This document shows positions 1-5,392 of a DNA stretch of 5,826 bases, piece by piece; the first letter of the stretch is position 1; every line of letters begins with the position of its first letter. The stretch is from positions 1 to 5,826 of the forward strand of contig USAD01000186.1 in the NCBI GenBank assembly GCA_900552415.1, given 5' to 3'. Below the pieces are notes generated by a model. It made no database searches, was not told where the DNA came from, and saw nothing but the letters and a program-made list of their open reading frames with translations. This DNA is from an uncultured Parabacteroides sp. Lineage in GTDB: Bacteria > Bacteroidota > Bacteroidia > Bacteroidales > Tannerellaceae. Position numbers and translations under genes: made by a program.

Positions 1-84
1 CAATGGCTGGCGAGCGACGCGTCTCGCTTCGTGTCGGGCACGTTGACCGTGATCGACGGTGGATTCGACGCCTTTTCCATTTAA
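1..84 (+). CDS. C-terminal end of an SDR-family oxidoreductase, probably fructuronate reductase / D-mannonate oxidoreductase (partial)
   Basis: Only the last 27 codons and a TAA stop are inside the window. The reading frame starts at base 1 and the tail contains FVSGT followed by VIDGGF. This is the usual C-terminal signature of classical short-chain dehydrogenases/reductases, where a segment like SGTxxxVDGG closes the NAD(P)-binding Rossmann fold near the substrate pocket. The catalytic Tyr-Lys pair and the glycine-rich nucleotide motif lie upstream, outside the window. The stop is 35 bases before uxuA on the same strand with no terminator between, so the two are probably co-transcribed. In Bacteroidetes an SDR-type D-mannonate oxidoreductase commonly sits beside uxuA and interconverts D-fructuronate and D-mannonate with NAD(H). 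The SDR family call rests on the visible sequence; the substrate is inferred from the neighbour. Confidence 0.8.
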   Translation, partial: QWLASDASRFVSGTLTVIDGGFDAFSI

Positions 85-105
85 TTGATGTCTAACACTT
101 TTTAT

Positions 106-110
106 AAGGA
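106..110 (+). promoter_or_regulatory. ribosome binding site for uxuA
   Basis: AAGGA lies nine bases before the ATG at 120. It supports that start and is the clearest Shine-Dalgarno-like sequence in the window; most other genes here lack one. No promoter is evident in the 35-base gap, consistent with read-through from the upstream SDR gene. Confidence 0.55.
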
Positions 111-119
111 CTATAGAAT

Positions 120-1295
120 ATGATATTATGTAAGCAATCGTGGCGCTGGTACGGGCCGAACGACCCGGTCAGCCTTTGGGACATCCGCCAGGCGGGCGCG
201 ACCGACGTGGTGCACGCCCTTCATCACATCCCGTACGGCGAGGTCTGGACGGTCGAGGAGATCCGGAAACGGCAGGCGATGATCGCCGAGGCCGGCTTGA
301 CTTGGAGCGTGGTCGAGAGCGTGCCGGTGCATGAGCACATCAAGACCCAGACAGGCGATTTCCAGCGTTACATCGACAATTATAAGGAGAGCTTGCGCAA
401 CTTGGCCGCTTGTGGCATCCGTTGCGTCACCTACAACTTCATGCCGGTCCTCGACTGGACACGTACCAACCTGGCTTATGAGCTGCCCGACGGCTCGCGG
501 GCGCTGCGTTTCGAGCGCGACGCGTTCCTGGCCTTCGACCTGCACATCCTGCGTCGTCCCGGTGCCGAGAATGAATACACCGAAGAGGAGAAGGCTCGTG
601 CCAAGGCCCGCTATGAGCGGATGGACGAGGCGGAGATCCAGCTCCTGACCCGCAATATGATCGCCGGCTTGCCCGGCTCGGAGGAGAGCTTCACGCTGGC
701 CCAGTTCCAGGAGGCGCTCGACCGCTATAAGGGGATCGACGCGGAGCGGCTGCGCGACAATCTGGTCTATTTCCTTCAGGAGGTGACGCCGGTGGCCGAC
801 GCCTGCGATGTCGACCTGGTGATCCATCCCGACGATCCGCCTTATCCGATCCTGGGCTTGCCCCGTATCCTCTCGACGGCCGACGATTTCCGTCAGCTGG
901 TGGCTCGTGTGCCCAACAAGTCGAATGGCCTTTGCCTCTGCGCCGGCTCTTTTGGCGTGCGGGCCGACAACGACCTGGTGGCCATGATGTGCGAGTTTGG
1001 CGACCGGATCAACTTCGTTCACCTGCGCAGCACGAAGCGCGACGCCCAGGGCAATTTCTATGAGGCGAACCATCTGGAGGGCGACGTGGATATGTATGGC
1101 TTGATGAAAGCCTTGCTCGAGGTGGAGCAACGGCGTGGCGTCTCGATCCCGGTGCGTCCCGACCATGGACACCAGATGGTGGACGACCTGCGGAAGACGA
1201 CCAATCCGGGTTATTCCTGCATTGGCCGCCTGCGTGGTCTGGCCGAGCTCCGCGGATTGGAGATGGGCATCGCCCGGAGCCTATTTGCGGATTGA
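120..1295 (+). CDS. uxuA: mannonate dehydratase UxuA
   Basis: UxuA (EC 4.2.1.8) removes water from D-mannonate to give 2-keto-3-deoxy-D-gluconate in cytoplasmic hexuronate (glucuronate) catabolism. The 391-residue product is full length for the family (E. coli about 394) and close to E. coli UxuA from the start: [12 protein letters not shown] at residues 8-19, ALHHIP at 33-38, [11 protein letters not shown] at 62-72, and [12 protein letters not shown] at 105-116. The divalent-metal ligands expected for this TIM-barrel enzyme are present: His236 in HPDDPP, Cys274 in the [12 protein letters not shown] segment, His301 in HLRST, and Asp348 in RPDHGHQM. The C-terminal [18 protein letters not shown] region is also typical. 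The ATG at 120 is chosen because an AAGGA precedes it and the conserved WRWYGP block follows within eight residues. It follows the SDR gene as the next pathway step, and a hairpin terminator lies 16 bases past the stop. Family and function are recognised with high certainty. Confidence 0.97.
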   Translation: MILCKQSWRWYGPNDPVSLWDIRQAGATDVVHALHHIPYGEVWTVEEIRKRQAMIAEAGLTWSVVESVPVHEHIKTQTGDFQRYIDNYKESLRNLAACGIRCVTYNFMPVLDWTRTNLAYELPDGSRALRFERDAFLAFDLHILRRPGAENEYTEEEKARAKARYERMDEAEIQLLTRNMIAGLPGSEESFTLAQFQEALDRYKGIDAERLRDNLVYFLQEVTPVADACDVDLVIHPDDPPYPILGLPRILSTADDFRQLVARVPNKSNGLCLCAGSFGVRADNDLVAMMCEFGDRINFVHLRSTKRDAQGNFYEANHLEGDVDMYGLMKALLEVEQRRGVSIPVRPDHGHQMVDDLRKTTNPGYSCIGRLRGLAELRGLEMGIARSLFAD

Positions 1296-1311
1296 GGATA
1301 GAGGAATCGTT

Positions 1312-1372
1312 TCCCCTTTCCGGCATATGATTATTGGATCAGGTGCCGGGAAGGGGATTCTTGTTTGTTTTT
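1312..1372 (+). terminator. intrinsic terminator after uxuA
   Basis: A 14-bp stem pairs 1312-1325 with 1344-1357 around an 18-base loop. All pairs are Watson-Crick except one U-G wobble (1319 with 1350). It is followed by a T-rich run at 1358-1372. On the opposite strand the wobble becomes an A-C mismatch and there is no T-rich tail, so the structure favours plus-strand termination of the SDR-uxuA operon. It may still help end the convergent cupin transcript. Confidence 0.75.
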
Positions 1373-1853
1373 ATTGCTTTTTACCGTATTCCTCGTCCGT
1401 GACGGCTCTCAGCTGGACGGCATGTCCGTCCAGGGCGGATTCGGTTACCGTAATACAGATCAGGTCCTGTTCGGGCGTCGCGCCGTTCCAATGCTTGACA
1501 TTTGGGGGCGAGACAATGACATCGCCCTTCCTGATGGTCCGTTTGGGGCCGCCTTCCTCTTGATAGAAGCCCTCGCCATCGAGAACCAGCAAGGTCTGAT
1601 CCGCGGGATGATAGTGCCAGAAGTTGCGGCTTCCCGCCGTGAACCGGAAATGGGTGATCATCGTGTTGCCGGTGCTTTTCAGGAGGGAGAAGTAGACTTT
1701 GCCCGTGTTATAGTCGGTGGAGGCGACCGATTCGGCCGGGAAGATTAACGGGCGAGTCTCCGTTGTTTGGGCCGATAAGGAGGGCGCGCATAAGATCAAC
1801 GCCGCGAATGATGCCGCGAGCGCCGCGCCCGCTATTATTGATTTCTTTTTCAT
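1371..1853 (-). CDS. secreted cupin-domain protein
   Basis: A 160-residue protein with an N-terminal signal peptide: MKKK, a hydrophobic stretch at about residues 5-23, and a likely signal peptidase I site after Ala28 (LSA before Gln). A Cys at 22 is not in a convincing lipobox. The rest is one cupin barrel. Motif 1 is His80-x-His82-Pro-x-x-Gln86, then LDGEG at 92-95, with Gln where classical cupins often have Glu. Motif 2 is Gly110-Asp-Val with SPPNVKHW and His121. These supply three His and a Gln for a single metal ion. The arrangement resembles small cupins associated with, or fused to, carboxymuconolactone decarboxylase-like proteins, but the substrate cannot be told. It is convergent with uxuA, the stops lying 75 bases apart, and has its own promoter. 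The ATG at 1853 is chosen because it gives the full signal peptide; no strong ribosome binding site is visible. Confidence 0.85.
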   Translation of the reverse strand: MKKKSIIAGAALAASFAALILCAPSLSAQTTETRPLIFPAESVASTDYNTGKVYFSLLKSTGNTMITHFRFTAGSRNFWHYHPADQTLLVLDGEGFYQEEGGPKRTIRKGDVIVSPPNVKHWNGATPEQDLICITVTESALDGHAVQLRAVTDEEYGKKQ

Positions 1854-1881
1854 GATACCTGGTGTTTTATTTGGACTGAGA

Positions 1882-1889
1882 CAAAATTA
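1882..1889 (-). promoter_or_regulatory. Bacteroidetes-type -7 promoter element for the cupin gene
   Basis: Read on the minus strand this is TAATTTTG, an exact match to the Bacteroidetes -7 consensus TAnnTTTG, 28 bases before the cupin ATG. A TTTG -33 box at the usual 19-21 base spacing is not seen. Transcription would start near 1878 and give a leader of roughly 25 bases. Confidence 0.5.
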
Positions 1890-1950
1890 GGCATCACGCG
1901 ATTTTCGGCTCGTACCACGATTACCGATAGAAATACCCCAATTACGGATT

Positions 1951-2008
1951 TTCCCCGCCCGGCACGGTTCCCGATGCTTTCGGAATGCCTTTCGTGCCGG
2001 GCGGGGAA
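1951..2008 (-). terminator. perfect 16-bp inverted repeat, probable terminator of the FabK-like gene
   Basis: Arms 1951-1966 and 1993-2008 are perfect reverse complements over 16 bp, very GC-rich (CCCCGCCCGGCACG core). The 26-base loop can form a smaller hairpin (1968-1974 with 1980-1985, one bulged C). It begins 23 bases beyond the stop of the minus-strand flavoprotein gene and upstream of the cupin promoter, so it most likely insulates the two genes. Neither side carries a clear T tract, so the terminator call is from position and stem strength. Confidence 0.55.
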
Positions 2009-2031
2009 TTATAAATTGTGACAAGGCTCTT

Positions 2032-2970
2032 TTATAACAGGCGGCTCTTGGCGGCCTCGAAGTCGCGGATCATCTCCTCGATCACCTCTCGGGCGCTTTG
2101 CTGCTCGCGGAACAGGGCGGCCACCTGGCCGATCTCCAGTTCGCCCGCCTCGAGATCGCCCTCGAAGATGCCCTTCTTGGCGCGTCCTTTGCCCAGCAGC
2201 TCGCGCAGCTCCTCGACGCTCGCGCCACGGGCCTCGGCCTCCTCGACGGTGGTCGTGAATCCGCCTTTCACCAGTCGTGTGGGCGAGAGTTTCTTCAGCA
2301 GCAGCTTCGTGTCGCCCTCGTTGAGCGAGAGGCAGAGTCGCTTGAAGTTCTCGTGCGCCGAGCTCTCGTTGGTCAGGGCGAAGCGGGTGCCGACCTGCAC
2401 GCCCTCAGCGCCCAATGCGAAGGTGGCCAGCATGGCGTCGCCCGTACCGATGCCACCGGCGGCGATGAGCGGCAAGGTTGTCGCCCGGCGTACGGCGGGG
2501 ATGAGGCAAAGGGTCGTTGTCTCCTCGCGCCCGTTATGGCCGCCCGCCTCGAAGCCTTCGGCGACAACGGCGTCGACACCGGCCTCCTCGCACTTGCGGG
2601 CGAACTTCGAGCTGCTGACGACGTGCGCCACCTTGATGCCCTTCTCCTTCAGGGTCGCGGTCCATGTTTTCGGGTTGCCGGCCGAGGTGAAGACGATCTT
2701 CACGCCCTCGTCGATGATGATCCGCATGATCGTCTCGATCTCGGGATACATCAACGGGACATTGACGCCAAACGGCTTGGCGGTCGCCGCCTGGCACTTT
2801 TGGATATGCTCTCTCAAGGTCTCGGGATGCATGGAGCCCGCGCCGATCAGGCCAAGACCGCCCGCCTCGCTGACCGCCGCGGCAAGCCGCCAACCACTGC
2901 ACCAAACCATGCCTCCCTGTATGATGGGATATTGGATCCCAAACAGCTCACAAATTCTGTTTTCGTTCAT
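2032..2970 (-). CDS. FMN-dependent FabK / nitronate monooxygenase family oxidoreductase
   Basis: A 312-residue flavin-dependent TIM-barrel enzyme with no signal peptide, so cytoplasmic. Visible motifs, in order: QGGMVW at 18-23 (N-terminal FMN phosphate/ring region), AGGLGLIGAG at 36-45, PFGVNVPL at 66-73, SAGNP at 96-100, EGFEAGGHNG at 138-147 with the conserved His145, AAGGIGTGDAM at 170-180 (phosphate loop), and GAEGVQVGTRF at 187-197 followed by NESSAH. This order and spacing match pneumococcal FabK, an NADH/FMN enoyl-ACP reductase whose catalytic His lies in the same EAGGH motif; the length is also close (about 324). The same superfamily contains nitronate monooxygenases, the usual automatic annotation, and sequence alone does not settle which reaction it performs. 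FabK-like fatty acid synthesis is my preferred reading. It is transcribed divergently from the M3 peptidase, and a GC-rich hairpin lies downstream. The start at 2970 leaves about nine residues before the conserved core and suits a short leader. Confidence 0.88.
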   Translation of the reverse strand: MNENRICELFGIQYPIIQGGMVWCSGWRLAAAVSEAGGLGLIGAGSMHPETLREHIQKCQAATAKPFGVNVPLMYPEIETIMRIIIDEGVKIVFTSAGNPKTWTATLKEKGIKVAHVVSSSKFARKCEEAGVDAVVAEGFEAGGHNGREETTTLCLIPAVRRATTLPLIAAGGIGTGDAMLATFALGAEGVQVGTRFALTNESSAHENFKRLCLSLNEGDTKLLLKKLSPTRLVKGGFTTTVEEAEARGASVEELRELLGKGRAKKGIFEGDLEAGELEIGQVAALFREQQSAREVIEEMIRDFEAAKSRLL

Positions 2971-2989
2971 AATATTTATTTTTTGTCTA

Positions 2990-2997
2990 CAAATCTA
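2990..2997 (-). promoter_or_regulatory. -7 promoter element for the FabK-like gene
   Basis: On the minus strand the bases are TAGATTTG, an exact TAnnTTTG match, 19 bases before the ATG. The predicted transcript start is near 2986, giving a leader of about 15 bases. No TTTG at the -33 position is seen. The surrounding 83-base divergent gap is strongly AT-rich. Confidence 0.5.
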
Positions 2998-3019
2998 TAT
3001 AAAAATCTAGCCTTTTCCC

Positions 3020-3027
3020 TATTTTTG
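3020..3027 (+). promoter_or_regulatory. -7 promoter element for the M3 peptidase gene
   Basis: TATTTTTG matches TAnnTTTG exactly and lies 26 bases before the ATG at 3054. The predicted transcript start is near 3031. It sits back to back with the minus-strand box at 2990-2997, with 22 bases between, so the upstream elements of the two promoters overlap. Confidence 0.5.
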
Positions 3028-3053
3028 CCGTCGAATTTTTTTAAGCAAAAAGA

Positions 3054-4643
3054 ATGAAAAAGTTACTTTATGTGGCGGGTTTAGCCGTTATCATGGGAGC
3101 TTGTACCTCCCAAGGGCAAAGTGGTAGTGATGGGAATTCCTCCGCGAATCCTTTCTTCTCGGAATATACGACACCTTATGGGGTGCCGCCTTTCGACCAG
3201 ATCCAGGTCGCGCACTACAAGCCGGCGTTCGAGCGGGCGATGGAGGAGCACAAGAATGAGATCGACGCGATCATCAACAATTCGGAAGCGCCCACTTTCG
3301 AGAATACGATTGTCGCTTTGGATCAGAGTGGCGAGTTGTTGAATAAGGTGATGTACGCGTTTGGCGGTCAGGCGAGCGTCAATACCACCGAGGAGATCCA
3401 GGCGCTGGAGCAGGAGATCTATCCCATGCTTTCCAAGCACTCGGACGACATCAGCTTGAACCCGAAGTTGTTCGCCCGTGTGAAGGCCGTTTATGACAAT
3501 CAGGGACAGATGAATCTCGATAAGGAGCAAAAGAAATTGCTCGAGTTGACTTATAAGGGCTTCGTACGCAGCGGCGCCAACCTCTCGGAGGCCGATCAGG
3601 CCAAGTTGCGCGAGCTGAACGAGCGCATCTCCGTGCTCGAGCTGACATTCGGCCAGAATGTCTTGCGCGAGACTAACGATTTTGAGCTGGTGATCGACAA
3701 GCAGGAGGACCTGTCGGGACTGCCGGCTGATGTTGTCGCCAACGCTGCGCAGACCGCCAAGGACAAGGGCATGGAGGGCAAATGGATCTTCACGCTCCAC
3801 AACCCGAGCGTCATGCCTTTCCTGCAATATGCCGACAACCGTGCGCTGCGCGAGAAGATCTTCAAGGCTTATATTAACCGGGGCAACAACGGCAACGAGA
3901 ACGACAACAACGCGGTCGTTAAGGAGCTGGTGACCGTTCGTCTGGAGAAGGCGAAGCTGATGGGTTATGAGGATTATGCCGCTTATGTGCTCGAGGAGAA
4001 CATGGCCAAGAACGAGAAGAACGTTTACGACCTGTTGGATCGCCTGTGGACGCCGGCTCTCGCGAAGGCGAAGGAGGAGCTGGCCGACATCAACGCCGAG
4101 ATCAAGAAAGAGGGCGGCGACTTCCAGGCCGAGGGCTGGGACTGGCGCTACTATTTCGATAAGGCGAAGAAGGCGAAATACGACCTCGACGAGAACGAGT
4201 TGCGCCCCTATTTCGAGCTGGGTCACGTGCGCGAGGGCATCTTCTATGTGGCCAACAAGCTGTATGGCATCACCTTCACGGAGGTGAAAGACATCCCGAA
4301 GCCCGATCCCGACGCGCTGGCGTTCGAGTGCAAGGACAAGGATGGCTCTTATCTGGGCTTGCTCTATATGGATTTCTTTACACGTCCGGGCAAGGGCGGT
4401 GGCGCCTGGTGCGGCGGCTATCGTTCGCAGACCTATAAGGACGGCAAGCGTCTCGGCCCGATCGTGACGACGGTCTTCAACTTCAGCAAGCCGGTTGAGG
4501 GACAACCCGCGTTGTTGAACGCCGACGAGACGGAGACGGTCTTCCACGAGTTCGGTCATGGCTTGCATAACCTCTTCAAGGATGTGCACTATTATGGCGT
4601 GTCGGGCGTGCTCGCGACTTCGTCGAGCTGCCGTCTCAAGTGA
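3054..4643 (+). CDS. N-terminal fragment of the M3 peptidase (529 aa as read)
   Basis: It begins with a lipoprotein signal: MKK, a hydrophobic stretch, and a lipobox-like MGAC with Cys17 as the probable lipidated residue, then a Gly/Ser-rich linker to about residue 32. That argues for membrane anchoring and fixes the ATG at 3054. Residues 33 to about 250 form the helical N-terminal part of M3 enzymes (NPFFSEYTTPYGVPPF near 32-47; APTFENT near 79-85). The catalytic region follows, with GGGAWCGGYRSQ at 448-459 and the zinc motif HEFGHGLH at 498-505 (His498, Glu499 catalytic base, His502). From residue 520 the reading is out of frame and ends in a short unrelated tail. This fragment lacks the third zinc ligand and the substrate-binding C-terminal helices, so it should not be active as a peptidase. 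Confidence 0.8.
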   Translation: MKKLLYVAGLAVIMGACTSQGQSGSDGNSSANPFFSEYTTPYGVPPFDQIQVAHYKPAFERAMEEHKNEIDAIINNSEAPTFENTIVALDQSGELLNKVMYAFGGQASVNTTEEIQALEQEIYPMLSKHSDDISLNPKLFARVKAVYDNQGQMNLDKEQKKLLELTYKGFVRSGANLSEADQAKLRELNERISVLELTFGQNVLRETNDFELVIDKQEDLSGLPADVVANAAQTAKDKGMEGKWIFTLHNPSVMPFLQYADNRALREKIFKAYINRGNNGNENDNNAVVKELVTVRLEKAKLMGYEDYAAYVLEENMAKNEKNVYDLLDRLWTPALAKAKEELADINAEIKKEGGDFQAEGWDWRYYFDKAKKAKYDLDENELRPYFELGHVREGIFYVANKLYGITFTEVKDIPKPDPDALAFECKDKDGSYLGLLYMDFFTRPGKGGGAWCGGYRSQTYKDGKRLGPIVTTVFNFSKPVEGQPALLNADETETVFHEFGHGLHNLFKDVHYYGVSGVLATSSSCRLK

Positions 4644-5221
4644 TGGAGCACTGGGTGTTCGAGCCGGAGGTCTTGAAGGTTTACGCGAAACATTATGAGA
4701 CGGGCGAGGTGATCCCGGCCGAGTTGATCGAGAAGCTCGACAAGAGCGGCAAATATGGTCAGGGCTTCGCTACGGTCGAGTATCTGGCGGCCTCTTACCT
4801 GGATATGGACTTCCACGCGCTGAGCGGCGATCCGACCGACAAGAACGTGATCAAGTTCGTCGACCAGACCAACAACGTGCCGGCCAACCTCGACGTGATG
4901 GCGTTCGAGGATCAGACGCTGGGCCGTCGTGGCTTGCTGAAACAGATCCCGTCGCGTTATCGCACGACCTATTTCAACCACACGATGGGTGGCGGCTACA
5001 CCGCCGGCTATTACAGCTACATCTGGTCTGAGGTTTTGGATTGCGACGCCTTCCAGGCATACAAGGAGACCGGCGACATCTTCAACCAGGAGGTGGCCGA
5101 CAAGTTCCGCAAGTATATCCTGACACCGGGTTGCATCGACGACGAGGAGGTGATGTACCAGAACTTCCGTGGCAAGTCGCCGAAGACCGACGCGTTGCTC
5201 GAGAACCGCGGATTGAAATAA
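4643..5221 (+). CDS. C-terminal fragment of the M3 peptidase (192 aa from ATG)
   Basis: This frame carries the rest of the catalytic domain: MEHWVFEPEVL at its start, then HTMGGGYTAGYYSYIWSEVL with the substrate-binding His and Tyr residues (His643, Tyr649, Tyr653, Tyr654, Tyr656 in corrected whole-protein numbering), and the closing ILTPG, RGKSP and DALLENRGL segments typical of Dcp enzymes. The GGGY spacing follows Dcp more closely than thimet oligopeptidase. The first usable start is GTG 4640 or ATG 4643; the ATG overlaps the TGA of the upstream fragment (TGATG), so translation could restart there. The open frame reaches back to 4571, but Glu525 at 4625-4627 lies before either start. As a separate protein it would have no signal peptide and no zinc motif. 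Confidence 0.7.
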   Translation: MEHWVFEPEVLKVYAKHYETGEVIPAELIEKLDKSGKYGQGFATVEYLAASYLDMDFHALSGDPTDKNVIKFVDQTNNVPANLDVMAFEDQTLGRRGLLKQIPSRYRTTYFNHTMGGGYTAGYYSYIWSEVLDCDAFQAYKETGDIFNQEVADKFRKYILTPGCIDDEEVMYQNFRGKSPKTDALLENRGLK

Positions 5222-5258
5222 TCTGAGTGAACACGGCCGGCCAGACCGGTCGCGACAT

Positions 5259-5317
5259 AAGGCCCCGAAGGGAAGAGGCGACAGCGATTGTCCCGCTCCC
5301 TTCGGGGCTTTTCTTTT
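5259..5317 (+). terminator. intrinsic terminator after the M3 peptidase
   Basis: Arms GCCCCGAAGGGA (5262-5273) and TCCCTTCGGGGC (5297-5308) pair perfectly over 12 bp and extend outward by a G-U and two A-U pairs. The 23-base loop can form a smaller inner stem (GACA with TGTC). The tail at 5309-5317 is TTTTCTTTT. This is the strongest terminator in the window and separates the M3 gene from ygiQ. Confidence 0.88.
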
Positions 5318-5380
5318 GGCTCGGGGCCTCTTCTCACAAATAACTTTTTGGCGGGAGGGACGAAATCGGGGGAAAGGCCT

Positions 5381-5388
5381 TATCTTCG
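5381..5388 (+). promoter_or_regulatory. -7 promoter element for ygiQ
   Basis: TATCTTCG matches TAnnTTTG at five of the six fixed positions, in an otherwise non-coding gap just after the terminator. The only nearby TTTG (5347-5350) is 30 bases upstream, too far for a standard -33 box. The box ends four bases before the ATG at 5393, so transcription would start at or next to the start codon. Confidence 0.45.
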
Positions 5389-5392
5389 CGGC

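Larger units (their letters stand above)
3054..5221 (+). pseudogene. M3-family zinc metallopeptidase lipoprotein (Dcp-like), broken by a frameshift near 4611
   Basis: Read with one frame correction, this encodes about 722 residues of a peptidyl-dipeptidase Dcp / oligopeptidase A type enzyme (E. coli Dcp is about 680), which cleaves short peptides, here on the periplasmic side of a membrane. Frame 1 is coherent up to the SGV codons ending at 4610, then reads unrelated residues to a TGA at 4641-4643. The family sequence resumes in another frame at 4613 with RDFVELPSQVMEHW. Only two bases separate the two coherent parts, so one base (or 3n+1 bases) has been lost. Both sides are fully conserved with no other damage, so either the mutation is recent or the base is missing through sequencing or assembly error. 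The break separates the HEFGH motif (residues 498-502) from the third zinc ligand, Glu525 in corrected numbering. A strong terminator follows. Confidence 0.85.

Noticed and set aside
126..1172. A 348-codon open frame on the minus strand opposite uxuA
   Set aside because: Same cause. The plus-strand frame matches UxuA from end to end, and the antisense product has no recognisable domain.
2018..3057. Two plus-strand open frames of over 300 codons opposite the FabK-like gene
   Set aside because: Ser/Arg- or Ala/Leu-rich translations without motifs; the minus strand carries the full set of flavoenzyme motifs.
3081..4589. A 502-codon open frame on the minus strand opposite the M3 peptidase
   Set aside because: It is a by-product of the high G/C third-position use of the real gene. 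Its translation is low-complexity Leu/Val/Arg/Glu-rich with no family motif, and the plus strand encodes clear M3 motifs.
4571..4643. Programmed -1 ribosomal frameshifting as an explanation for the split M3 gene
   Set aside because: No slippery heptamer (X XXY YYZ type) occurs in the stretch where the two frames overlap. M3 peptidases are not known for recoding, so a simple one-base loss or a sequence error is a better explanation.
5235..5242. Palindrome GGCCGGCC, with ACCGGT nearby, downstream of the M3 gene
   Set aside because: Short GC palindromes are expected in GC-rich DNA. There is no repeat, spacing or neighbouring gene that suggests an operator or recombination site.
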